Assembly (NCBI RefSeq): GCF_012926525.1
Contig: NZ_JABBNI010000063.1
Location: 1 to 64,000, forward strand
Reading direction: 5' to 3'
Origin: Clostridium muellerianum
Lineage (GTDB): Bacteria > Bacillota > Clostridia > Clostridiales > Clostridiaceae
DNA length: 64,000 nucleotides
Shown here: in pieces, positions 1-7,684 of the stretch
Numbering within the stretch: the first letter of the stretch is position 1
Layout: each line of letters begins with the position of its first letter
The notes under the pieces: generated by a model
What the model saw: the letters and a program-made list of their open reading frames with translations, nothing else
Told to the model about the DNA's origin: nothing
Databases searched by the model: none
Program-made: the position numbers and the translations under genes

Positions 1-1047
1 ATCTTTTCTTCTTTCTCTTAATGGTAATACCGTAATTGGTATCACATTTAAACGATAATACAAATCTTCCCTAAAAAGCTTTTTATCTACCATATCTTTC
101 AAATCTCTATTAGTTGCTGCTATAATTTTTACATCTATTTTAATGGTTTTAGTTCCGCCTACCCTTGTAATTTCGCTCTCTTGAAGTACTCTAAGAAGTT
201 TAACCTGCATATCTAATGGCAGTTCACCTACTTCATCCAAAAATAGGTTTCCATTATTGCACATTTCAAATAATCCAATTTTGCCTTCTTTATTAGCACC
301 GGTAAAAGCTCCTTTTTCATAACCAAAAAATTCTGATTCCATAAGGTGTTCAGGAATAGCACCACAATTTACCTTTATAAAATTCTTATTACACCTTGTA
401 CTATTTCTATGTATATACTTAGCAACCTCTTCTTTACCTACACCTGTCTCTCCAAGTAAAAGCACCGTAGTATCTACCTTTGCTACTTTTTGGGCCATTT
501 CTAAAACGTTAATCATATTTTCATCTTCTACTACAATATCTGAAAAATTTAAAAGATCACTTTTTATATTGTTCGGTTTATAATGCTCTTTATGAGAAAT
601 TTCTTCATCTTTTTCTATTTGCTCTTTTAATTCATACAGTTCCGTAATATCCCTTACACTTGTAACTACCATAGTTACGTTTCCTTCTGTATCAAGTATA
701 GGATTACTGGAAACTAACACTGTTTTGCCTGTCTTCAACTTTTGTTCAATTGTTATACCTTTTTTCTCTCTTAAAACTATAAGACTTGCAGACTTTGACA
801 TATATCCGCTTTTTTCTAAAACCGCCGTATTTTTTTTGAGCACTTCTTCTCTATTCATACCCGTGATTTTTTCCCAACTCTTGTTTACTAATATAGTATT
901 AGCATACTTATCTGTAACGTAAATACCATCATTAGAGCCTTCAATAATATCCTGTAATTCTTTTAATTTAAACTTAGTACACTCTAACTCCATTTCTACA
1001 TCATTCAAACTAGAAAAGGAGTTGTTCATTAACTTATGAATTTCCAT
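1..1047 (-). CDS. Sigma-54-dependent transcriptional activator, PAS + AAA+ (3' end missing)
   Basis: Read on the minus strand from an ATG at 1047, preceded by AGGAGGTT (1058-1065); 349 codons are visible and the frame is still open at the window edge. Residues about 25-138 look like a PAS sensor domain. The AAA+ domain starts near residue 170 and has Walker A GETGVGKE (199-206), the sigma-54-contacting loop GAFTGA (246-251) and Walker B LFLDEVGE (268-275). The C-terminal DNA-binding domain lies outside the window. Enhancer-binding proteins of this type remodel sigma-54 RNA polymerase at -24/-12 promoters. It lies directly downstream of the crt-etfA operon, whose promoter has a perfect sigma-54 match, so it is the likely activator of that operon; this link is inference. 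The ligand sensed by the PAS domain is unknown. Confidence 0.93.
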   Translation of the reverse strand, partial: MEIHKLMNNSFSSLNDVEMELECTKFKLKELQDIIEGSNDGIYVTDKYANTILVNKSWEKITGMNREEVLKKNTAVLEKSGYMSKSASLIVLREKKGITIEQKLKTGKTVLVSSNPILDTEGNVTMVVTSVRDITELYELKEQIEKDEEISHKEHYKPNNIKSDLLNFSDIVVEDENMINVLEMAQKVAKVDTTVLLLGETGVGKEEVAKYIHRNSTRCNKNFIKVNCGAIPEHLMESEFFGYEKGAFTGANKEGKIGLFEMCNNGNLFLDEVGELPLDMQVKLLRVLQESEITRVGGTKTIKIDVKIIAATNRDLKDMVDKKLFREDLYYRLNVIPITVLPLRERRKD

Positions 1048-1185
1048 GATATAATGTAACCTCCTAATCCCTATACATTTTAGTAATATTAAAATAAAAT
1101 ATAAATAATTGTATAAAATGCAATTATTTATATTTTGTATCAATTATACTATATAATTATATTTAATTCAAAAAATAAAAAACTC

Positions 1186-1215
1186 CGTATATAAGTTTTC
1201 ACAAACTTATATACG
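1186..1215. terminator. Bidirectional terminator after etfA
   Basis: Perfect 13-bp stem (arms CGTATATAAGTTT, 1186-1198, and its complement, 1203-1215) with a 4-nt loop. A-rich sequence lies to the left and a T run to the right, so it can end transcripts in either direction. It separates etfA from the sigma-54 activator gene, which therefore probably has its own promoter. Confidence 0.85.
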
Positions 1216-1256
1216 AAATTTTTTATCTATAATCTGAAGTGAGTGTTTAATAAGTA

Positions 1257-2261
1257 TTAGTTATTTAAGGCATTTATTTGAGATACCATTTCTGGTATAA
1301 CCTTCTTATAATCTCCTACTATAGCTAGATCTGCTATTTTCATTATTGCAGAACTCTCATCTTTATTTATAGCTATAATATAATCACTATCCTGCATTCC
1401 TGCCAAATGTTGAATTGCTCCTGATATTCCACAAGCTATATACACTGTAGGTTTAACTGTTTGCCCTGTTTGTCCTACCTGACATGACTTGTCGATCCAT
1501 CCATTTTCTACTGCTGGTCTTGATCCTGCTACTGCTCCTCCAAGAACATCCGCTAATTCTTTTAATGTAGCAAAGCCTTCCTTGTTTCCTATTCCTCTTC
1601 CACCTGATACTATGAACTTAGCTTCTCCTATATCCATAATATCTTTTGCTATTTTAACTACTTCATCTACTTTTACTCTTATATCTGTTTCTTTTAAATC
1701 AGCACTTATTTTTTCTATTTTGCCTTTTCTTGATGTATCTTTTTGTAATTTTTCAAATACTCCAGGTCTTACTGTTGACATTTGTGGTCTATTTTCTGAG
1801 CATTCTATTGTTGCCATCAAGTTTCCTCCAAATGCTGGTCTTGTCATTTGAAGATGTTTTGTTTCTGCATCTATATCTAAACCTGTACAATCGGCTGTAA
1901 GTCCTGTTGAAAGTCTTGCTGAAACTCTTGGTCCTAAATCTCTTCCTATATATGTTGCTCCTACAAGTATTGCTTCTGGTTTTCTTTCATGTACCAGGTC
2001 ACATATAATTTTTGCATATCCATCTGTTGTATAATGTTTTAATAATGGGCTGTCTGCATATATTACTTTATCTGCTCCATATGCTACTAATTCTTTTGCT
2101 ATTTCATCAGCTTCACTTCCAAGTAATAATGCTGTTACTTCTGTTCCTAATTTATCTGCTAACTCTTTGCCTTTTCCTATAAGTTCTAATGCCACTTTTT
2201 GTAGCTTTCCATCTCTCTGTTCAGCAAATACCCATACGCCCTTATAATCTGCTATATTCAT
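1257..2261 (-). CDS. etfA: Electron transfer flavoprotein, alpha subunit
   Basis: 334 aa, the usual EtfA length. The N-terminal half is the ETF alpha/beta fold. The C-terminal half carries the FAD-binding signature region (VSGGRGIGNKEGF, then AGSRPAVENGW, then VYIACGISGAIQHLAGM). EtfA pairs with EtfB and, in clostridia, with butyryl-CoA dehydrogenase in a cytoplasmic complex that reduces crotonyl-CoA with NADH and passes a second electron to ferredoxin by flavin-based bifurcation. It is the last gene of the crt-hbd-thl-bcd-etfB-etfA operon, 18 nt after etfB, with a good ribosome binding site, and is followed by a strong terminator. The bifurcating role is inferred from family and context. Confidence 0.97.
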   Translation of the reverse strand: MNIADYKGVWVFAEQRDGKLQKVALELIGKGKELADKLGTEVTALLLGSEADEIAKELVAYGADKVIYADSPLLKHYTTDGYAKIICDLVHERKPEAILVGATYIGRDLGPRVSARLSTGLTADCTGLDIDAETKHLQMTRPAFGGNLMATIECSENRPQMSTVRPGVFEKLQKDTSRKGKIEKISADLKETDIRVKVDEVVKIAKDIMDIGEAKFIVSGGRGIGNKEGFATLKELADVLGGAVAGSRPAVENGWIDKSCQVGQTGQTVKPTVYIACGISGAIQHLAGMQDSDYIIAINKDESSAIMKIADLAIVGDYKKVIPEMVSQINALNN

Positions 2262-2279
2262 GCTAAAAAACCTCCTAAT

Positions 2280-3059
2280 TTATACATAGTGTTTTTCTTT
2301 TAATTTTGAAACCGCATAAGCTGCTGCTTCTTTAAATGGTTTATTTACAACTTCTCCTGCACCTTTTGCTTCCTTTGTTGCTGATTTCTTTACCTTTGTT
2401 GGTGATCCTGATAATCCTAAAAGAGATTTGTCTACACCTATGTCATTTGCAGTCCATACTTTTACTTCTTGTTTAAATACATTAAATATATTTTTCATAT
2501 GCATATATCTTGGTACATTTAACTCTTTTATTGCTGTTAAAAGTACTGGTGCCTTTACAGTTAAAGTCTCATATCCATCTTCCCATGCTTTTTTAACCTT
2601 TATTTTATCTCCCTCAATATCTACCTTTTCTACATATGTTATTTGAGGTATTCCTAGATGTTCAGCTATTTCTGGTCCAACCTGTGCCGTATCTCCATCT
2701 ATTGCTTGTCTTCCTGCAAAAATTATATCGTAATCTAATTTTTTTAATGCTCCTGCAAGTGCATGTGATGTTGCTAAAGTATCTGCTCCTGCAAATGCTC
2801 TATCTGTTATTAGTATAGCTTCATCTGCTCCCATAGCCAAAGCTTCTCTTAAAGCTACTTCTGCCTGTGGTGGTCCCATACTTATTACTGTAATCTTAGC
2901 TCCTGCATTCTCTTTTAATACTAATGCTTCTTCTAAAGCATTTTTATCATCTGGATTTATTATTGATGGAACACCTTCTCTTATTAATGTTCCTGTCTTT
3001 GGATCTATTTTAACTTCTGTTGTATCTGGTACTTGTTTTAAGCAAACAACTATATTCAT
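2280..3059 (-). CDS. etfB: Electron transfer flavoprotein, beta subunit
   Basis: 259 aa, typical for EtfB. It begins MNIVVCLKQVPDTTEVKIDP, the conserved start of the family, and contains the adenine-nucleotide-binding core (AGRQAIDGDTAQVGPEIAEHLG). In bifurcating clostridial Etf complexes this subunit carries the FAD that accepts the NADH hydride. It lies between bcd (12 nt upstream) and etfA (18 nt downstream), which is the standard order. Compared with short Etf-beta chains it has a lysine-rich C-terminal tail (about residues 220-259) of the kind seen in other clostridial EtfB proteins; the role of the tail is not clear from sequence. Confidence 0.97.
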   Translation of the reverse strand: MNIVVCLKQVPDTTEVKIDPKTGTLIREGVPSIINPDDKNALEEALVLKENAGAKITVISMGPPQAEVALREALAMGADEAILITDRAFAGADTLATSHALAGALKKLDYDIIFAGRQAIDGDTAQVGPEIAEHLGIPQITYVEKVDIEGDKIKVKKAWEDGYETLTVKAPVLLTAIKELNVPRYMHMKNIFNVFKQEVKVWTANDIGVDKSLLGLSGSPTKVKKSATKEAKGAGEVVNKPFKEAAAYAVSKLKEKHYV

Positions 3060-3071
3060 TTAAAAAACCTC

Positions 3072-4211
3072 CTATCTTAATCTGCTTCCTGATATAACCA
3101 TTTTTTGAACTTGAGATGTTCCTTCATATATTTCTGTTATCTTGGCATCCCTCATCATTCTTTCTACTGGATAGTCCTTAGTATATCCATATCCACCGAA
3201 TAACTGTACTGCCTTAGTTGTTACCTCCATAGCAGTATCTGCAGCAAATAATTTTGCTCTTGCAGCATCTATTGTAAAAGGAAGTCCCTTTTCTTTTTTC
3301 ATTGCTGCCTTATATACTAAGTTTCTTGCAGCTTCAATTTTTACGTCCATTTCAGCTACCATCCAAGCTAAGCCCTGGAATCTGCTAAGTGATTTTCCAA
3401 ATTGTTTTCTTTCTTTCATATATTTTATAGCTTCATCTAAAGCACCTTCAGCAAGTCCTAATGCTTGTGCTGCTATACCAATTCTTCCTCCATCAAGAGT
3501 TTTCATTGCTATAGGGAATCCTTTCCCTTCTTTTCCTATTAGGTTTTCTACTGGTACTTTAACATCTTCAAATACAAGTTCTGTTGTTGATGATGCTCTT
3601 ATTCCCATTTTATTTTCAACTTTTCCAAATGAGAAACCTGGCATTCCTTTTTCTAAAATGAAACCTGATATTCCCTTATTTCCTTTACTTCTATCTGTCA
3701 TAGCAAATACTATAAATATATCAGCATAAGCACCATTTGTTATGAATATTTTCTGTCCGTTTAATACATAATGATCACCATCTAAAATAGCCTGACTTTG
3801 TTGTGCTGATGAATCTGTACCTGCATTTGGTTCAGTTAAACCAAATGCTCCTATTTTCTCTCCCCTTGCAAGAGGTGCTAAGTACTTTTGTTTTTGTTCT
3901 TCTGTACCGAATTGTTGTATTACACATGCGCAAAGAGAAGTATGTGCTGAAAGTATAGTTGATGTTGTTGCACATACTTTTGCTAATTCTTCTACCGCTA
4001 ATATATATGAAAGTGTATCTCCACCAGCTCCACCGTACTCTTTAGCAATAGGCATTCCCATCATTCCGTACTTAGCCATTTTCTTTACAGTTTCTAGTGG
4101 ATATCTTTCTGTTTCATCTATTTCTGCTGCTAAAGGTTTAACTTCATTTTCAGCAAATTCACTTACCATTTGTTTTACAAATTCCTGTTCCTTTGTCAAT
4201 GTAAAATCCAT
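3072..4211 (-). CDS. bcd: Butyryl-CoA dehydrogenase (short-chain acyl-CoA dehydrogenase)
   Basis: 379 aa from ATG 4211, which has an AGGAGGA site just upstream; an in-frame ATG at 4256 would add 15 residues but has no such site. The three acyl-CoA dehydrogenase parts are present: helical N-domain, central beta domain (FGLTEPNAGTDSSAQ, FITNGAYAD) and C-terminal helical domain. The catalytic glutamate lies in IYEGTSQVQKMVISG near the C-terminus, as in short-chain dehydrogenases. It reduces crotonyl-CoA to butyryl-CoA together with EtfBA. The genes are tightly spaced downstream, but a strong hairpin separates it from thl upstream, so its mRNA level may differ from that of crt-hbd-thl. Confidence 0.96.
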   Translation of the reverse strand: MDFTLTKEQEFVKQMVSEFAENEVKPLAAEIDETERYPLETVKKMAKYGMMGMPIAKEYGGAGGDTLSYILAVEELAKVCATTSTILSAHTSLCACVIQQFGTEEQKQKYLAPLARGEKIGAFGLTEPNAGTDSSAQQSQAILDGDHYVLNGQKIFITNGAYADIFIVFAMTDRSKGNKGISGFILEKGMPGFSFGKVENKMGIRASSTTELVFEDVKVPVENLIGKEGKGFPIAMKTLDGGRIGIAAQALGLAEGALDEAIKYMKERKQFGKSLSRFQGLAWMVAEMDVKIEAARNLVYKAAMKKEKGLPFTIDAARAKLFAADTAMEVTTKAVQLFGGYGYTKDYPVERMMRDAKITEIYEGTSQVQKMVISGSRLR

Positions 4212-4262
4212 AAAAAGTCCTCCTAAATCTATTTTATTTAATTCAATAGTACACATTTCTTT

Positions 4263-4304
4263 AAATATGTAGCTAAAGTTAAAAATAACTTTAGCTACAT
4301 ATTT
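4263..4304. other. Long perfect hairpin between thl and bcd
   Basis: 19-bp perfect inverted repeat (4263-4281 and 4286-4304) around an AAAA loop, in the 162-nt gap between thl and bcd. In the direction of transcription (leftward) no clean U run follows, so it fits an mRNA-stability or attenuation hairpin better than a full terminator. Confidence 0.6.
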
Positions 4305-4373
4305 TAAAATTAAATAAGTTTTAAAGTCTCAAGCCGGTAGAGGTCTCAAGCTCCCACTCTTTAATTTTTTTAA

Positions 4374-5552
4374 TTAACATTTTTCAACTATTACGGCTGT
4401 TCCCATTCCTCCGCCTATACATAAAGTTGCTAATCCTCTTTTAGCATCTCTTCTTTGCATTTCATATAAAAGTGTAGTTAAAATTCTAGCTCCTGAACAT
4501 CCTACTGGATGACCTAATGCTACAGCTCCTCCGTTTACATTTACTTTCTTCATATCAAATTTCAAGTCTCTTGCTACTGCTATACTTTGAGATGCAAAAG
4601 CTTCATTTGCTTCTATTAAATCTAGATCATCTACTGTTAAATTAGCTCTTTCTAAAGCTAATTTAGTAGCATAGAATGGACCATAGCCCATTATAGCTGG
4701 ATCTAATCCTTTTGTTCCATAAGATACTATTTTAGCCATTGGCTTTAATCCTAATTCTTTTGCTTTATCAGCACTCATAAGTACTAGAGCTGATGCTGCG
4801 TCATTTATTCCTGAAGCATTTCCTGCTGTAACTGTTCCACCTTTTTTGAAAGCTGGTTTTAATTTAGCTAATGCTTCCATTGTTGTTCCTGGTCTAGGTC
4901 CTTCATCAGTATCAAATACTACCTCACCTTTTCTAGTTTTAATAACTATAGGAACTATTTCATCTTTAAATTTTCCTGCTTTTATTGCTGCTTCTGCTTT
5001 ATTTTGAGAATCTACTGAAAAAGCATCTTGTTCTTCTCTTGTTATATGCCATTGATCTGCTATATTTTCAGCAGTCATTCCCATATGGTAATTATTAAAT
5101 GCATCAAATAGACCATCATGAAGTAAAGAATCTTGCATTTCTGTTGCTCCCATTCTTTGTCCCCATCTTCCTGATTGAAGTACATATGGTGTTCTTGACA
5201 TGTTTTCCATTCCACCAGCAACTATAATATCTTCATCACCTGTTTTTATTATTTGTGCTGCTAAGCTTATACTTCTAAGTCCTGAACCACAAAGTATGTT
5301 TACTGTCATAGCTGGAACTTCTACTGGAATACCAGCTTGAACTGATGCTTGTCTAGCTGCGTTTTGTCCAAGTCCTGCTTGATATACACAACCCATCATT
5401 ACTTCTCCAACTTGTTCTGGTTTTATTCCTGCTCTTTTTACAGCTTCTTTAATGACAGTAGCTCCTAAATCAACAGTTGTTACATCTTTTAATGCTCCTC
5501 CAAATTTACCTATAGCAGTTCTAACTGCGCTAACTATAACTACTTCTCTCAT
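4374..5552 (-). CDS. thl: Acetyl-CoA acetyltransferase (thiolase)
   Basis: 392 aa from ATG 5552, chosen because AGGAGGAATTAAC lies directly upstream; the longer frame to 5585 adds only [11 protein letters not shown]. It condenses two acetyl-CoA to acetoacetyl-CoA, the first step of the butyrate pathway. Active-site elements are all visible: nucleophile Cys88 in [10 protein letters not shown], the His motif [11 protein letters not shown] near residue 348, and the second Cys in LCIGGGMG near the C-terminus. It is the third gene of the operon, 59 nt after hbd. Confidence 0.97.
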   Translation of the reverse strand: MREVVIVSAVRTAIGKFGGALKDVTTVDLGATVIKEAVKRAGIKPEQVGEVMMGCVYQAGLGQNAARQASVQAGIPVEVPAMTVNILCGSGLRSISLAAQIIKTGDEDIIVAGGMENMSRTPYVLQSGRWGQRMGATEMQDSLLHDGLFDAFNNYHMGMTAENIADQWHITREEQDAFSVDSQNKAEAAIKAGKFKDEIVPIVIKTRKGEVVFDTDEGPRPGTTMEALAKLKPAFKKGGTVTAGNASGINDAASALVLMSADKAKELGLKPMAKIVSYGTKGLDPAIMGYGPFYATKLALERANLTVDDLDLIEANEAFASQSIAVARDLKFDMKKVNVNGGAVALGHPVGCSGARILTTLLYEMQRRDAKRGLATLCIGGGMGTAVIVEKC

Positions 5553-5611
5553 GTTAATTCCTCCTAAAATTCTTATTTTGTACAATTATGAAATCTATTT
5601 ATACGGCTTTA

Positions 5612-6457
5612 TTACTTTGTATAGTCATAAAATCCTTTGCCAGTTTTTCTTCCTAATAATTTTCCTCTTACCATTTTTCTAAGTAATGGATGAGGTCTGT
5701 ATTTTGAATCACCAAATTCTGTATATAAAACATCCATAACAGCTAAGCATACATCAATACCAATTAAATCTGCTAAAGCTAAAGGTCCCATTGGATGATT
5801 AGCACCTAACTTCATTGCTAAGTCAATATCTTCTGCTTTAGCAACTCCATCAGCCAAAATTCCAGCTGCTTCATTTATCATAGGAACAAGTATTCTGTTA
5901 ACTACAAATCCTGGAGCTTCTTCTACTTCTACTGGCTCTTTTCCAATTTCTTTAGCTATTTCAACTATTTTATTTTTAGTTTCTTCTGAAGTACAAATTC
6001 CCTTTATAACTTCTACCAATTTCATTACTGGAACTGGATTAAAGAAATGCATTCCTATAACTTTATCTGGTCTATTTGTAGCACTTGCTACTTCAGTAAT
6101 TGATAAAGATGATGTATTTGAAGCAAGTACTGCTTCTTTCTTACAAATTCCATCTAACTCAGCAAAAATTTTCTTTTTAATAGACATATTTTCTATTGCA
6201 GCTTCTACTACAAGATCTGCATCCTTTGCTAAACTCATATCTGTAGTAGGTTTTATTCTACCAAGAATTTCATTTTTAACTTCTTCAGTCATTTTTCCTT
6301 TTTTAACACTTCTATCAAGATTTTTAGTAATATTTGAAATTCCTTTTTCAACAAATCTATCTTCAATATCTCTCATTACTACTTCATGACCTGATTGAGC
6401 AAATGTTTGGACAATTCCTGATCCCATTGTTCCTGCTCCTAATACAAATACCTTCAT
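5612..6457 (-). CDS. hbd: 3-hydroxybutyryl-CoA dehydrogenase
   Basis: 281 aa, the standard bacterial length. An N-terminal Rossmann fold ([11 protein letters not shown], residues 7-17) is followed by the catalytic-region motif [17 protein letters not shown] and the helical C-terminal domain ending [11 protein letters not shown]. It reduces acetoacetyl-CoA to 3-hydroxybutyryl-CoA. The start has GGGGGTAT upstream. It lies 31 nt after crt and 59 nt before the chosen thl start, on the same transcript. Confidence 0.97.
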   Translation of the reverse strand: MKVFVLGAGTMGSGIVQTFAQSGHEVVMRDIEDRFVEKGISNITKNLDRSVKKGKMTEEVKNEILGRIKPTTDMSLAKDADLVVEAAIENMSIKKKIFAELDGICKKEAVLASNTSSLSITEVASATNRPDKVIGMHFFNPVPVMKLVEVIKGICTSEETKNKIVEIAKEIGKEPVEVEEAPGFVVNRILVPMINEAAGILADGVAKAEDIDLAMKLGANHPMGPLALADLIGIDVCLAVMDVLYTEFGDSKYRPHPLLRKMVRGKLLGRKTGKGFYDYTK

Positions 6458-6488
6458 ATCTTATACCCCCAAATAATAATTTTTTAGT

Positions 6489-7268
6489 TTATTTTAATGT
6501 AAAGTTTGGTTTCCTTTTTTCTAAGAAAGCACCCATTCCTTCTTTTTGATCTTCTGTTGCAAAGCATAAACTGAATAAGTCATTTTCAATTGTCATTCCT
6601 GTATCAATATCAGTTTCAAAACCTTTATTTATAGCTATTTTTGAATATCTTATAGCTGCCTGTGCCTTTGAAGCAATTTTTTCTGCTAATGCCTTTGCTT
6701 CATTCATTAATTCTTCAGGTGCAACTACTTTATTAACAAGTCCTATTTTTTCAGCTTCTTCAGCCTTAATAATATCTGCTGTATATATTAATTCTTTTGC
6801 TTTTCCTGTTCCTATTAATCTAGAAAGTCTTTGAGTTCCTGCAAATCCAGGTATAATTCCTAGTCCAACTTCCGGTTGTCCAAATTTAGCTTTTTCTGAA
6901 GCTATACGCATATCACAACTCAAGGATAACTCGCAGCCACCACCTAATGCAAAACCATTAACTGCTGCAATAACAGGTTTCTCCATAAGTTCTATTTTCC
7001 TAAATATGCCCAAACCTAACTCAGCAAATTTTCTTGCCTGTTCTGGAGTTTTGTCTTTCATTTCTGCTATGTCAGCTCCAGCTACAAAAGCTTTACCTTC
7101 CCCTGTAAGTATAAGTACATAAACACTATCATCATTTTTTATGTCGTCAATACCTTGGTTAATCTCATTTAATACATCACTATTTAATGCATTTAAAGCT
7201 TTAGGTCTATTAATAGTTAATATACCAATATGATTTTCCTTCTCTAATTTTATATTTTTATATTCCAA
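6489..7268 (-). CDS. crt: 3-hydroxybutyryl-CoA dehydratase (crotonase)
   Basis: 259 aa with a TTG start at 7268. The frame is open to a GTG at 7277, but AAGGGGTG is correctly spaced for the TTG and overlaps the GTG, and crotonases usually begin with M-E-(L/Y) as here. It is an enoyl-CoA hydratase fold: oxyanion-hole segments FVAGADIAEM and NGFALGGGCELSLSCD, and FGQPEVGLGIIPG with the catalytic Glu. It dehydrates 3-hydroxybutyryl-CoA to crotonyl-CoA. It is the first gene of the operon; the sigma-54 promoter 30-45 nt upstream gives a 5' leader of about 20 nt. Confidence 0.95.
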   Translation of the reverse strand: MEYKNIKLEKENHIGILTINRPKALNALNSDVLNEINQGIDDIKNDDSVYVLILTGEGKAFVAGADIAEMKDKTPEQARKFAELGLGIFRKIELMEKPVIAAVNGFALGGGCELSLSCDMRIASEKAKFGQPEVGLGIIPGFAGTQRLSRLIGTGKAKELIYTADIIKAEEAEKIGLVNKVVAPEELMNEAKALAEKIASKAQAAIRYSKIAINKGFETDIDTGMTIENDLFSLCFATEDQKEGMGAFLEKRKPNFTLK

Positions 7269-7297
7269 GATAATCACCCCTTATGCCATTTATTATT

Positions 7298-7313
7298 AGC
7301 AAAAGCCGTGCCA
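7298..7313 (-). promoter_or_regulatory. Sigma-54 (-24/-12) promoter of the crt operon
   Basis: On the minus strand: TGGCAC (7313-7308), five bases, TTGCT (7302-7298). The GG and GC dinucleotides are exactly 10 bp apart, the invariant sigma-54 spacing. The expected transcription start is near 7288, about 20 nt before the TTG start of crt. An activator gene of the matching class lies at the far end of the operon. Confidence 0.85.
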
Positions 7314-7420
7314 ATGATATTGATTTTTTAACATATATCTTTTTAAAATATTCTGTAAGTATTGAGATAGTTAAAATATTAACATTTCTTCCATTTTATT
7401 GATAATATGTAATATAATTA

Positions 7421-7483
7421 TGTTGCAAAATCACAACACAATGCATATCAGCAACAGGCCTATGCCACTATGCCGATTGTTGC
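7421..7483. promoter_or_regulatory. Putative enhancer (upstream activator) sites of the crt operon
   Basis: Repeated TGTTGC/GCAACA half-sites: TGTTGCAAAATCACAACA (7421-7438) is an inverted repeat by itself, and GCAACA (7451-7456) faces TGTTGC (7478-7483). They lie 110-185 bp upstream of the sigma-54 promoter, the usual distance for activator sites. Binding by the activator at 1-1047 is inferred. Confidence 0.55.
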
Positions 7484-7583
7484 TTATAGTTTATATGTTT
7501 ATAATTTTCAGAAAACCGAGTTGCAGAATTGCATCTTTTCGTTTCATTTTTAACGATACGCAATATAATATTACCATCATAAA

Positions 7584-7630
7584 TAAAAGCTGTGAAATTA
7601 AGGTATTAAACCTATATTTCACAGCTTTTA
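7584..7630. terminator. Terminator after clpB
   Basis: Perfect 15-bp stem TAAAAGCTGTGAAAT (7584-7598) with its complement at 7616-7630, plus a small inner AGG/CCT pairing. A-rich DNA on the left gives the U run for leftward transcription from clpB. With the crt enhancer and promoter this accounts for most of the 7278-7684 gap; I see no gene there. Confidence 0.8.
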
Positions 7631-7684
7631 AATTAAAATTATATTAAATTTTTCAAACTACATTTTAAATATAGCTTCGCCATA

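Noticed and set aside
1489-1851. Long plus-strand frames inside etfA, thl, clpB and other genes
   Set aside because: They are antisense shadows of well-supported genes, lack ribosome sites and encode low-complexity Ser/Leu/Ile-rich sequences.
7399-7647. An 82-codon plus-strand frame upstream of crt
   Set aside because: It covers the putative enhancer sites and the clpB terminator, has no ribosome site and a random-looking composition. The region is better explained as regulatory DNA.
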